NCBI GenBank assembly: GCA_003864495.1
Contig: ML133427.1
Coordinates: forward strand, 1 to 64,000
Source: Nemopilema nomurai
Taxonomy: Eukaryota; Cnidaria; Scyphozoa; Rhizostomeae; Rhizostomatidae
Direction of reading: 5' to 3'
DNA: 64,000 nt
Both the position numbers and the translations under genes were made by a program. The notes under the pieces are model-generated. The model did not search any database, was not told the origin of the DNA, and was given only the letters and a program-made list of their open reading frames with translations. Of the stretch, positions 1 to 11,137 are shown piece by piece. Each line of letters starts with the position of its first letter. The first letter of the stretch is position 1.

Positions 1-1028
1 ACTCCAGAAGCTTGCATAAGTTATGCATCTAAGTCGACAACAGGGTGTCACATCCACATGGTACCACGCAATTTGGGCATGTGCCAAAACAGGTTAGCAT
101 TTATTAAATTTGTTCATAGAATAAAACTATTAATTATCCACTTGTCTATATGGGATCAAGACACGTGCGTCAATCTATCTTCAAATAATGAGATAAGGAA
201 TCAATAAAAAGATGATTAAAAGGAAAAAATGAAAAATTGCTTTCAGCCATTGGGTGATGACGCATAAATTATGAAACACCTCAAGACATGACAATCTGTT
301 AATTAATGGTACGTTCTAAAGAGGGTCCAAGTCCCTTTCAAATTGGGTTCATTAGGGGGGTATAGGTCAAAGGGCAATCAAGAAGCTTTTAAGCGAAGAA
401 TGACAAGCAATGCAATAACAATAGATCAGTTTCCCGATAAAAATATTTAGTCATGCAGGTCTCAGTGTGGCTGCATTTTTTTACTCAGCTGGCAATGTTT
501 TCGCAAACTTTCCTTCTCTGAATCGAGTTTATTGCTAGCAGCTTACTAAGTTAGTAGATACATCAGCCGGGGGGTCATTCTCTCTGGTAATGATGTTTTT
601 GCCAAGATGGACTGGAGGTCTTTTTTAAGTCAAACTTTGAATAGCTGCTGCACAGTGCTTTTTTCCTTCAAAACTCAGTTTCTTACCTAAATTATGATTT
701 TCAAAGTCTGTACTTCTATCGACTTTAGATTAGTAATTTCAGCTTGTATTTTCTAAACTAAAAATTGAAGTGAGCACCTCTTATGATTGTAAAAAAACTA
801 CATTTGTATAATTCTGCATCGATTTCAATTCAACGACCAATGAAATTTCTTTCTATTTCAACAATTCCACGCATGCGTACCAGGAACCAAATTGTTACGT
901 CAGACGGTAAACGGAGATTTTGTGTCGCATGATTCTTATAAATAGTCAGATCAGAATGCTGAAATTTCGCTCATATTAATTCTCTAGTGACACCTTGTGG
1001 CATCATAGCAACTGGTTCTGCTAATTTC
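1..1028. other. Upstream non-coding DNA
   Basis: AT-rich sequence with stop codons in all frames. No exon, RNA gene or terminal-repeat structure could be recognised. Confidence 0.5.
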
Positions 1029-1730
1029 ATTGCACACGCATTTACTGGCGCCTTCTTTTGCGTCTAAGTTTCCGCCATACAAACCCCTTGCTGTGTTCAC
1101 ACTGGCCAATTTTCAGCAAGCGGAAATGAAATCCATGCTCGCGCTTGCAAATGCTAAAAGTTAGCTGACAGATTAGTTACAAGCGCCATGGATTTCGAAC
1201 TCCTCATCACTAAAATTGAAAAAAGCGTTGTAATCGCGATTTTACATCAAAATGCTGGGAAGAAGTCGCAGATATAATGCAGTCTCAAGTTAAAGTGAAA
1301 TTTTACATGCTGGAAATAAATTTTCCAAATTAGTTATACTTCTTTTGTCATGGGACGTTTCCTGACGAACTGTTAAAATCGTTTCCCAGGCTTATTTTTA
1401 CCCCGACAAGCTCGTTGTTGAAAAGCTCACTTCTCTCTAAGATGTTTTCCCACAGTAGTGAGTAATGGTATTCCCCTGGCAGCTCCCGCGTTTTTTTCAT
1501 AGGGTAAACACCAAATCTGCGTTTTCCCAATATCATAATCTCTGATGCATATTCAAAAACTAGAGTTTCCTCCAAGTCCTAGACGATACATTTTCAAAAA
1601 CATTGTTAAAATTGATTAAAATGCTGATCAAATGCACGCATTTAAAAGCCTGCCAATGTGAACAGGAAAGCACTCGCAAAAATGCGTTGCCACCTACTGC
1701 GCTTGGAAGCCAGTAAATGCGTGTGCAGTG
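1029..1730. mobile_element. Inverted-repeat element (MITE-like), about 0.7 kb
   Basis: GCACACGCATTTACTGGC near 1031 is repeated as its reverse complement near 1710-1727. A second inverted pair lies inside it, reading GTGTTCACACTGGCC near 1094 and GCCAATGTGAACAGG near 1653. The short ORFs inside show no recognisable domain. This is what a non-autonomous DNA transposon looks like. I could not find a convincing target-site duplication, so the exact ends are uncertain. Confidence 0.5.
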
Positions 1731-2086
1731 TGAACGCAGAGGAGGAGGATGCTTTGTCGTTGGCTGAACAACATCCCCCCTGAAAAGTACATAATACGGT
1801 TATTGAAAATCTGAAATCTTTTATGGTAAACTTCATATCACAAATGAACGAGAGACAAAGGCGTTTCGGATCAACACTTAAATTCAATTTCCTTTAGTTT
1901 TCACTTAGTTCGTGTAGAAAACCACAACGGTACGAGAGCATATTGTCAGAGCACCAGAGTAGAAAATTTACTGTAGACGTTGTTGGATTGCTTGTACGCG
2001 TTCATCACATGCTGCGCCAAAAACTTGGTCGATTTGCTTATGGACCGGTGGATTACTGTGGTGATCGACTTGACAAGTAGAGGTGC

Positions 2087-3235
2087 ATGGTAGCAAGGCC
2101 AGTAAGATTACTAATGGCAGGGAATATTGGAATACGACAAGAATCAAGAAGGCTTGTATTAGCCTGCTTGTTATTTGCCGTTGTATTTATTTTCATTTAT
2201 GGCAGATTCTATTTTACAAAAAGGACATCGGAGACAAGAAGTGCAACTCATCTTTGCTTGAGCAAGGAGTGCTCTAGCCGGATTTTAGCCAAAAGCATAA
2301 AAGATACACATGCATCGTTTGGCGAATTTTACAGCCGTACACTAAAGCAGACTTTTCTAAAAGCAGATCTCACAAAATCGCGGGATGTCGTATCGAACCA
2401 AGTAGAAATTACAGAGGAAAAATACAGTAATGGAACATACAAGAAGCGTTTGCCGAAGGCATTAATAATTGGAGTTAAAAAGGGTGGCACAAAAGCCCTA
2501 CTTGTTTTCCTTCGCGCTCACCCTAGTATCAGAGCTGGTAACAAGGAAGTTCACTTCTTTGACGACGAAGAGCATTATCGCAAAGGCACGGGTTGGTACA
2601 AAGATCAAATGCCGGAGTCTTTCTCGCATGAGATAACTTTGGAGAAGAGCCCCAGATATTTTGTCACGGGCAGTGTCCCAAGGAGAGTCCACCAAATGTC
2701 ACCAGACATGAAACTGATTTTGATATTTCGAAATCCTGTGCAACGGGCAATATCGGACTATACACACATGAGAGCCCGAAAGAAGAAGAACATTATTGGG
2801 GATGACATCGAAAAGATGTTGTGGAATAACAAAACAGGAACCTTTAATAGCAGCGTGACATTCGTGCGAAATAGCCTCTACGTCACCTTCCTCAAGAGGT
2901 GGCTGAAATACTTCCCCATGAGTCAGATTCATTTTGTCAACGGAGACGATCTCATCAGGCACCCGGGACAGGAGGTTGTCAAAGTTCAAAAATTCCTCAA
3001 TTTGGATGTGAAGATCACACACGAGGACTTCTTCTTCAACAAGAAAAAGAAGTTCTACTGTCTTAAAAACAGAAAGACAAATCACCCTTCAACAAAGGAC
3101 ATAATATGCCTTGGAAAGTCGAAAGGACGGAAGCACCCTCCCGTATCGCCGAGAACACTAGAGGCTATGAAAAATTTCTATAGGCCATATAACGAGGAAT
3201 TGTACAAAATGACTGGAATTAACTTCGGCTGGTAA
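2087..3235 (+). CDS. Heparan sulfate glucosamine 3-O-sulfotransferase-like, single exon
   Basis: An uninterrupted 382-residue reading frame starting at ATG 2087. It should transfer sulfate from PAPS to the 3-OH of glucosamine in heparan sulfate, in the Golgi. Seen in the sequence: a short cytoplasmic N-terminus and a hydrophobic anchor at about residues 22-40 (type II membrane protein); the 5'-phosphosulfate-binding loop IGVKKGGTKA at 129-138; the family's catalytic glutamate, E154, in KEVHFFD; EKSPRYF; the 3'-phosphate-binding segment RNPVQRAISDY at 215-225; two cysteines, C325 and C341, where family members form a disulfide; and KGRKHP close to the C-terminus. Length matches vertebrate HS3ST proteins (about 310-400). 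A second paralogue lies 8 kb downstream on the same strand. Which vertebrate subtype it resembles (1/5 or 2/3/4/6) cannot be settled by eye. Upstream ATG choice is supported by the anchor starting soon after. Confidence 0.93.
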   Translation: MVARPVRLLMAGNIGIRQESRRLVLACLLFAVVFIFIYGRFYFTKRTSETRSATHLCLSKECSSRILAKSIKDTHASFGEFYSRTLKQTFLKADLTKSRDVVSNQVEITEEKYSNGTYKKRLPKALIIGVKKGGTKALLVFLRAHPSIRAGNKEVHFFDDEEHYRKGTGWYKDQMPESFSHEITLEKSPRYFVTGSVPRRVHQMSPDMKLILIFRNPVQRAISDYTHMRARKKKNIIGDDIEKMLWNNKTGTFNSSVTFVRNSLYVTFLKRWLKYFPMSQIHFVNGDDLIRHPGQEVVKVQKFLNLDVKITHEDFFFNKKKKFYCLKNRKTNHPSTKDIICLGKSKGRKHPPVSPRTLEAMKNFYRPYNEELYKMTGINFGW

Positions 3236-5380
3236 TCTTATGATGATAGTTTTTATCTTGTAAATAATGATTCGCAGCATGCCAAACACAAATCGTCCCA
3301 GACGCATAGCTACCGATTGTTCTCTCACCATTTGTTCAGCACCTATGAATCTAATGAATAATTAGGGACTCCTTTTGTCTCCTCTCTTGCATAATTATGA
3401 GTGCTTTGCCAGTGCCATTGAATTTACGACAACGCGTTTCACGTTTAGCCCTCCTGTACACATTATAAACATTGTAAATTTGACATCATTATCACGCTGC
3501 CAGGGGCAAATGTTTGGAAGTCGTGCTTACTAAAATTTTAACCCGGACCTCACTCTCCACAAAATGAAGAATGGGGCGGGTCAGATTGGGCTATTCCGGC
3601 TAGTGGTAGTTGACCCCCCCCCCTCGTTCGATGAGTTGAACCTGGCCTGGCGACCCTTTTTGAAATTTTTCGTCTCTTTCCTTGATCAAAGCATCGTGCT
3701 GGATTTAGTTGCAAGTTGAGGCTTGAAATACAGCGATGTAATGTTGATTGTCAAAATGGAAAATGGGCTTCGATTGAGTTTTTTCTAAAGTAAAGAATTA
3801 ACTAAAAGAATGGCAAAACCGCTTTGAATATTCACTCTTTATGTTTAATAAGGACTTCTCCTACTTGCTTATAACCGCCATTTTGGACATAGCACACAAC
3901 AGTAAAAGCATCTGAAAGCTCTATACGTCCACACGAGGCTGATTATTCAAATTAATTGTCGTTGAAGTTGATAATACCAAAGCATTAAATCCGTTGGCGG
4001 CTCCAGTCAGGCCTTGTGCAGCGATGAAGATTACTAATGACAAGAACTGATGATGATCAATTTAATAAATATATATATTAGAAATAGAAATTATAAATAG
4101 AAAAGCTCATTTTTGGTTCTTGGCGTGTAGTAGTGCCCCCCGTCCGTCATCTACGCTTTCTTGCTGTACCTTGTATTTGTCACCGCTGTATATTGCTTTT
4201 ATTCTCGGACAGTCGTTGTAATGAAAGCTCAATACCAATCTCATCTGTTTATAGTGGTGTGCTGAAAATTCTACATACGAGATGTCACTTTTCTTGAGCT
4301 ACACCATCCCAAAACTGTACAGCAGAAATGTTATAAGACACCCTAATTTGCAGTTACAGATTTAAAAAACAGCATGAACTTTTGAGATTTTGCTGCCGTT
4401 GGGAAAAACATCAGGATCTCGAACTTTGATGCAATACAGTTTTAGGGCTTCCCCTAAATCGCGGACGTCCCTTATTCAGTCCCGCTATCACTATCACCAG
4501 ATGAAAATTACTAACCCGACAAAATTAATCGCATGTTCCGTGTGCTAGTGTCATTCGTGACACTTTGTCCCAGCCGCTTGAAAGCCAGTATCTTTGATTT
4601 GGTCTTTTGAAAAAACCTGCCAGGACCCCTTAGCGAGGATGCAGGTCCTCTTGGCCGGCTACGAAATTCTGGCGTTCATCCTACTAGCAAGTGGGGTAAG
4701 CTAAAACAAGAAATACCCTTTTCAACCAGCAGTTTGAAAACCTGAGCAGTTCCTTGCTCTTCGCCAAGTCCTGTTCTTGCTTTGGAATAAGAGACAGAAT
4801 CATTTGTCCCCCAGGGCACTTATATTAAATAAAGTGGTGAAAAAATTTATTACCCAACCAGTGGAACATGTTTGACCCAGCCCTTGTGATTTAGTGATCA
4901 TTTTGTTCTAGATGAACACTTTGAGCTATCGACTAGTGAGCAGTTTTTGTTCTACAGTCTAGAGCCATATGTTAAGAGTACGTTAAATAATAGCCTGCTT
5001 ATTTGTAGATTCTGCACTCATCCAAGTGTCCCTTTCCACAAATGCCTCACCAGTGGCACATCCTTGAAAATTGCCCTGGGGTTTCCTTAACTGGTACTGT
5101 TGCTCCCCAGCCTTGTCCTTCAGGGCCCACGCCACCAGGGGATGTAACGGGCTTTAAGGCCGGGTTACACGATCACTTTTTCCATCACTTTTTTTATATT
5201 GGACCAACACGTTGAAAAGTGATCGTCCATTTTCGCTGCAGAAATTCATGCGATAATTGGGTGTTAATCGTTAATCACTGGAAATTTTACTCTGAACGAA
5301 AGCAGAGTAAAATCGAGTTCATCCCTTTTTTCAAAGGCGCCGACAAATTCTTACGTCACATGGTGTTTTCGCGAGTAGGG
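3236..5380. other. Intergenic region without recognisable gene
   Basis: Follows the first sulfotransferase gene and presumably includes its 3' UTR. It holds a poly-C run near 3616-3628 and, at about 5155-5185, TTAAGGCCGGGTTACACG leading into ACGATCACTTTTT. That sequence looks like a transposon end and shares the ACGATCA(C/G)TTTTT core with the hairpin at 41137. No coding exon was recognised. Confidence 0.5.
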
Positions 5381-6266
5381 AACGGTCTAGAGTTTTGAGA
5401 AAAGGAGAGAAAAACGTGAATTGTGCTCAGGAACGTAATTATAACCAGAAAAAGAATATGAATAACGATTTGGAGCAAATTGAAAAGCAGCACATTACAG
5501 AAAAATAAATGCAGTTTTATAAGATGCACTCAACTTTTATAACAAACCGTTTGTAATGTGCTGCTCTTCGATTTGCTCCAAATCATTATTCATATTCGTT
5601 TTCTGCTAATGACAGGCCCGTAGCCATGGGGTGGCATGGGGTGGCAATGCCACCCTGGAGGCAATTAGAGCCAGGTTTTTGCCACCCCCAGAAATTGTTT
5701 TTAATACTCATAGCGTATGGGCTTTTAGGGAACCAATGCTTAAAAGCGCAACTATTCTTCTGAAAAATAACTTATCAATACCTCATAGATAACTGCCGTG
5801 AAATAAAGGAAATAAGTTGTACTAAGTGTAAGCTGCCCTATTATTAACTTCCAAATATTATTAACAATTTTTACCAGTGACGTCGGAATAAAATTTAGGG
5901 GCTACCCAATGCATCCCTCTCATTCAGTATACCGTTACAAAGGAAACAAACTAAAGTTTGACAATTATTGGAGGGGCTGCAACCACGGGCCTGTTTACAG
6001 TTGTTGCTGATAACAGATGCTACAATGACAGTAAAACCGTCTCCATTCTATGCTTTGTTATGTTTAAAAGAAGCTTTAGATTCGCTGGACTGTATCTTAA
6101 ATTCCTTTTTGTTGTTTAGCCTAACCCCCTCCCCCATCCGAAAAATTGACTTTATTGGAAATTTTGCCACCCCGGCACCAAAGACCTGGCTACGGGCCTG
6201 GCTAATTATAATGTTCCTTTGCACAATTTACGTTTTTCTCTCCTTTTCTCGAAACTCTAGACCGTT
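5381..6266. mobile_element. Foldback element with about 120-bp arms, split by a hAT-type insertion
   Basis: The left arm (5381-5500) runs from AACGGTCTAGAG to CACATTACAG. Its reverse complement begins at 5552 (TGTAATGTGCTGCTC), runs to 5612, is interrupted by the element at 5613-6200, and resumes at 6201/6209 to 6266 (CTCTAGACCGTT). Removing the insertion and one target duplication makes the two arms collinear around a 50-bp spacer. There is no coding capacity. Confidence 0.7.
5613..6200. mobile_element. Non-autonomous hAT-type element (588 bp)
   Basis: The ends are inverted: CAGGCCCGTAGCCA at 5613 and TGGCTACGGGCCTG ending at 6200. They are flanked by 8-bp direct repeats GCTAATGA (5605-5612) and GCTAATTA (6201-6208), 7 of 8 identical. 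An 8-bp target duplication and CAG termini fit the hAT superfamily. The inside has no transposase ORF. It lies within one arm of the surrounding foldback element, so it is younger than that element. Confidence 0.75.
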
Positions 6267-6274
6267 TCATTCTC

Positions 6275-7498
6275 CGTCGATTCTAAAAGACTGAACAATC
6301 CAAGAACAGGCTGAACACCCCAAGAACACCCCAAGAACACCCTAAGAACAAGCGATTAAGCGGCTGAACACCCTTTAAAACATATCAAAATCGGCATATC
6401 ATTCGAAAAATAATTTGGTCAATCAATAAAAATTAATTTTGGGGCGGGAAAGGGCCTGATATGTCTAATGCTGTTGGTGTTGTTACAACCAACTGATGTT
6501 TTGCGCGTCAAAAGTGTGAACGGGGGTTTGTACACGGGAACAATTTCGAGTTTTATCCCGTTGTTTTGAAAATCTTTCACATTCTGTGACAGTGTAAAAA
6601 TACGAAATGTCACTTGACTACCTATTGTCTTCCAAACAATTGCTCTTCCCATCCGCTAATTTGCCCAAATGGTCACGGTATGCTTGTGCACGCTAGCTAG
6701 TTTACCAGTGCAAGCAGAACGAGACACAGCTCCTCTCTTGACGTCTCCAGCTGGTGCATTCGCAGGCCCAATTCCTGGACAGGTTTTTTATAAGGAATTT
6801 TTGACGAATGAAACAGAAAATGCACAGTGTAGGACTTGTTAGAGGGTAGCAGCAGGACCGCAGTTTGCGACTTAAAAGAGGGCACATTTTTGGGGCCCGT
6901 GCTCGAATGGGGCCATGATAATCCTACTAGAACTACCGAAAATCCTCGAATTGGCCCCAACCTAGAACTACAAATTATCAATAAGCTCCCACTGCTGCCG
7001 TGAATGCTCGGACCCCACAGTTTGTTGGTTTTTGCCATCTAGGGTTGCCTTTGGTGCTTTTGCTTGAGTACCGCAAAGTTTCGTACATTTTATAATGATT
7101 GATTAAATGCTCATAAAGATATTACTGCTAAAATAAACGAAGTCTCTTAACAATATCTTCTTAATGTCTTCAATGATTTCAAAACAACGGGAATTTGCTT
7201 GAATGCACAAAGGGAGTCAAACTCGAAATTGCTCCCGTGTACAAACCCCCGTTCACACTTTTGACGCGCAAAACATCAGTGGGTTGTAACAACACCAACA
7301 GCATTAAACTTATCAGGCTCTTCCCCGCCCCAAAATTAATGTTTATTGATTGAAAAAATTATTTTTCGAATGATATGCCGATTTTGATATGTTTTAAAGG
7401 GTGTTCAGCCGCTTAATCGCTTGTTCTTAGGGTGTTCTTGGGGTGTTCTTGGGGGTGTTCAGCCTGTTCTTGGAGTGTTCAATCTTTTAGAATCGACG
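6275..7498. mobile_element. Foldback element with about 280-bp inverted arms
   Basis: The left arm 6275-6554 and right arm 7217-7498 are near-perfect reverse complements, from CGTCGATTCTAAAAGA at the outside to TTTCGAGTTT at the inside. Close to each end is a short series of CCAAGAACA/TGTTCTTGG units (at least four), a subterminal repeat that may be a protein-binding array. The 660-bp centre contains no recognised protein. It sits only about 9 bp from the neighbouring foldback. Confidence 0.8.
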
Positions 7499-9215
7499 AT
7501 TTCTGCATAATAAATTGCATAAGACGACGTGTCAAAATCTAATAACTCAACAATTTTCTCCACATACTAAGGTGAAGAAAGGGTGATACGTGATACCTGA
7601 TGTCTCCAAAGTATGTGGAAAGGGTAATATTGGGGTCACCATCACGTGTCTCGGAATATGGCGACAATATGGATGAATCCTGTGGTGATTATGTTGCTGT
7701 TGTTGACGTGGAGACAGTGTGATTACTATTTTGAGGAACACCTAGTGGGAGAAATGAGTGACAAATATACTTGGGCGGCTGTGCAGCCTCTTTGAAGAGA
7801 CTGACGTCAAACTGAGTTTGTGGACGAACGGACCCAAGAAGGATCGTTACAGGCATGACTGTTAGGATCGTTACAGTTAGCTGATAACAATGTCGCTGTA
7901 CAAAAGTTATCTGCAGGTGGAATAAGACGTCTTGGTCTGCAGTCCCAATTTTTTGCGAAGAAAGTAGTTCCAATGTAGCCATAAAATATTGCTTTCAAAT
8001 CGTGGCGTGGGCCATGTCCTTGTTTTCTTAAGTCAAGCGCACACTTGAGCTCATTATGAGCCTCGATTGAAAAAAGGCGGGAATTTAACAAGCACGTTTT
8101 TTATAACCAATGGACATCCTCACAAATTTCGGGATGGGAAGATATTAGCAGCTTTGATTATCCTTTGATTATCAAATCCTCTTTATCCGTTGTCCACGAA
8201 AACATGCTTGTTCCAGCGACCTCCATTTTGTCAAATTTTCACAACATTTATCAACACTTTCCACGTGCTTTGAAAACACTTTTTGATTGGCTGATCAACT
8301 AGAATCTGTTTTTGCTCTGATCAGATCTGATCGTTAGAATCTGATCATCTAGAATCTAGAATCGACAAAAATCGCCGTCGCTGGCGACAAAACTCGCTAG
8401 TGTGCGCTAGGCTTTAATGGGAGTGTGCAGCTCTTACTAGCTTTACTCGTGTTGACTTTCGGATGTAAATACTCTGCTGCTGCTTTTCATCTTAAACGAG
8501 TAGCTTACAAAATAATGCACTCGCCAAAGGGGTTGTTTTGCATGTCAGAGAACGACGATCGGTAAACAAACACTGATTGTGTATGCTACGCCACTCGGCT
8601 TTTTTGCTGGCAACGGCAACAAGGCAGGCCACAAAATCAAAACTTTACAACGAGCCTAGAAGTTCAATCGCTGTTTTATCAACATCCAAATTGAAGGAAA
8701 TGTATGCAATGACATGGCTGTAAACTCAACATAGAATTGCTCTTTTGGGGAGCTTTAGAAGCGAAGTCACGGGGGTGGGTCAGATGCTTTCAAAATTAAC
8801 GGTAAAGGTTATAACCTCAAAAAGTGATAACCTTCTTGAGCATTTAAAAATTATAGAAGGGCTATGTGTGCTGTGACGTAAGAGCCGATGGAGGGGGGAG
8901 ATGAACCACTGCTGCCCTACTTTATAGCAAGCAATGCAAAGGTGCCCCTTCAAACTGATAGTGCCCCTGGGAAATCTAAAGGTGCCCCTTAAAAATACAA
9001 AAATTGGAGTAATCATGTGCCCCTTTTTTTATTTGGCCCCCTCCACTTTTAAGGTGCTTCCTACGTCCCTTGTCATGCGTAGGAACATGGGCCAACTTGA
9101 GCCCACAAGCGAGCCAGAATAATGAGATAGATGGCGACTATTGTACCTCAGAATCAATGAAAATAAGGCGCTTGTGAAGTCATTATTGTCTTCATATTCA
9201 TCATGCGATCACATA
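7499..9215. other. Intergenic region without recognisable gene
   Basis: There are short ORFs only, none with a domain signature. Between about 8310 and 8370 the words GATCTGATC, AGAATCTGATC and TCTAGAATC recur in a compact degenerate cluster, and GCGCTAGGCTTTAA near 8405 could be a transposon end. Nothing else could be supported. Confidence 0.45.
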
Positions 9216-9545
9216 TGGGGGCTTATTTATTTTTGATATTTTTGGATGGGGGCTTATTCGAGGGGGGGCTTATTCGAAGGGGGGGCTTATAGAACTATCT
9301 GAAACATGCCACATGAAAGGATAATTTTTGAATTTTTTTTCTTTTCATGATATAAAAATAGCCTAAGTATAAAGTAACATTTGATTAAATTATTAACAAA
9401 AATATAAATTTTTGTGGTAATTCACTAAAATGCCAAATGCAGCCTCAAGGGTCAAAAATCAACAAATTGATGGGAGCTTATTCGAGGGGGGGCTTTTTCG
9501 AGGGGGGCGTTTTCAAGGGGGGGGGGCAATTCAAGGATTTACGGT
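9216..9545. repeat. G-rich repeat cluster ending in TTTACGGT
   Basis: Units of the form GGGGGCTTATTCGA recur at about 9217-9290 and again at 9470-9530, separated by AT-rich DNA, and the block ends with TTTACGGT (9538-9545). The same combination of C/G-rich blocks and an ACCGTAA terminus, in the opposite orientation, is seen at 15828-16147. This suggests one family of non-autonomous elements. Confidence 0.55.
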
Positions 9546-9654
9546 GTTGACCTTGCAAAGTGTGAACAAGTGTGAACAAGTGCTTTGTGGTATAGAACTT
9601 CACAATAGCTGGAAATATGTAATGCTTTCGATTGGCTCCTGTTATGACGACGAG

Positions 9655-9770
9655 GATACGTTCGAAGCTGATACGATTAGACAAGGCCAATGGGCCTAAG
9701 CCCCGAATAGTAGAACACGAGATAGACACTTCTTTGGTATTTTCTCTAATTATTCAGCAGCAAGCAGTTG
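9655..9770. repeat. Dispersed repeat, copy A (paired with 52298-52410)
   Basis: GGCCAATGGGCCTAAGCCCC followed by GAATAGTAGAACACGAGA is repeated at about 52331-52372. Similarity continues on both sides (ATACGTT upstream, TTCAACAGCAAG or TTCAGCAGCAAG downstream). The element type is unknown; an LTR fragment is one possibility. Confidence 0.6.
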
Positions 9771-10469
9771 CAGCCAAAAAAACATAAACATTTCCTAAAA
9801 GGGCGTGTTTCAAATGATTTAACTGATCGTTTCCCACATCCCCTTCGCCCCCCCCCCCCCAATGATTGGTGGCTGGCGCCGCCACTGCAATCAACGTCAT
9901 TTCACATCTCACGTGTATCACGATCGAACTGGTCGACTGACAAAATTCACGTGCACAACCGTATTTGGTAAGCTAAATCGGTTCAGGTAAGTTCATACGG
10001 CTCTGCTTTAGCTTCAACACAAAAAATCAATTACAACTCTGTGTGCGTCCGCAAATATCGTTACGCAATTAATACGATCCTACTAATTACGAAACATTGA
10101 ACGCCATGCAGAATTTTTTGGGTCTGGCTATCCTACCCTGTTTAATAGGACTGGTCACAATACTATTACGCCATTTCCGTTTATATTGTATATTAAGTTT
10201 TAGTGATGCTTACAAGATTAGTTAGGGTCGTATGTAGTCACCCGTTCTTTGGCCGCATTTGAGGCGATAAGTTTTGGGACGGCTAAAATGGAACTTTTCT
10301 TCGGGGTTAGCACTTACATTTCCGCTCTCGATTTACACTTAAAATTTGGAACACTGCAAAAATCAGTCAAATTAAGTCTCCAGTCTACTACGTAGGACTC
10401 ATCGGTACAGTTTCCAATTGCTACTCGTGCAGAACAGGTCTTTTATAAGCGATGCCCCTTTTTCGTAAA

Positions 10470-10640
10470 GCATCAGAAAGACTGCAAGACTGGACGAACA
10501 TGGGCTCCGACGCAGGTTGGAAAGTGGAAGGGCCAAGGGAGATTTTAACAGTTACGACAAAAGATGTTTAAAAAAAGTTCTATTGTTTTACAAAAAGTGA
10601 GGGGCCATGCTCCCCCCCCCCCCCCTTCGTCGGAGGCCCT
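10470..10640 (-). mobile_element. Diverged fragment of the TTAA-type element
   Basis: The stretch containing CGACGCAGGTTGGAAAGT, then TCTATTGTTTTACAAAAA, then a poly-C run and TTCGTCGGAGGCCCT matches, in reverse orientation, the middle of the duplicated elements at 37477-39016 and 47436-48854. The homology is limited to about 160 bp, so this is a truncated older copy or a shared module. Confidence 0.65.
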
Positions 10641-11137
10641 GACGGAGCTGACCAGTTTTCAAAACTTCGATGGCAATGCCTACATATTGCAGATGGTGCA
10701 AATCGGGAAGCAAAGGGTGTTTGGTACACCCTGTTTGATCAAGTGATCAAGTTATCATAAGGCAAATACACAAGAAAAACTTTTTCTGGCCCATATTCTG
10801 GATTCGTTGCTCCCAGAATCAGGCTTCGAAACTGTGTTGGAGGCTGCGAGCCGTATGCGCTTCGTGAGCCAATCGCCTCCGGGCCACTATATCTTGCAGC
10901 AACCACAACTATTGCAGTGGTTTTACTGTCGTTGGCAAACTGTAGCAATTGCTCCAGTTTAGAGCAAATTAAATACTGATGGTAATCGCAAATAAGTGGA
11001 AATACGTCTCGTCAACAACGTCTCCAATAAATAGGGAAAATATTGCTGCTTCTTGGCCAACACACTATGGCTTGAAGCCTTTATGTTCAACGGCCTAGGC
11101 TCCAGTGTTGAGTATACAGAAGTGCGACAAACACATT
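10641..11137 (+). other. 5' region of the second sulfotransferase gene
   Basis: About 500 bp between the repeat fragment and the ATG at 11138. No clear TATA box or other promoter signal was identified, and there are no conserved ORFs. Confidence 0.4.

Noticed and set aside
5155..8418. Single 3.2-kb element with TTAAGGCC ... GGCTTTAA ends enclosing both foldbacks
   Set aside because: The two ends match at only scattered positions, so the pairing may be coincidental.
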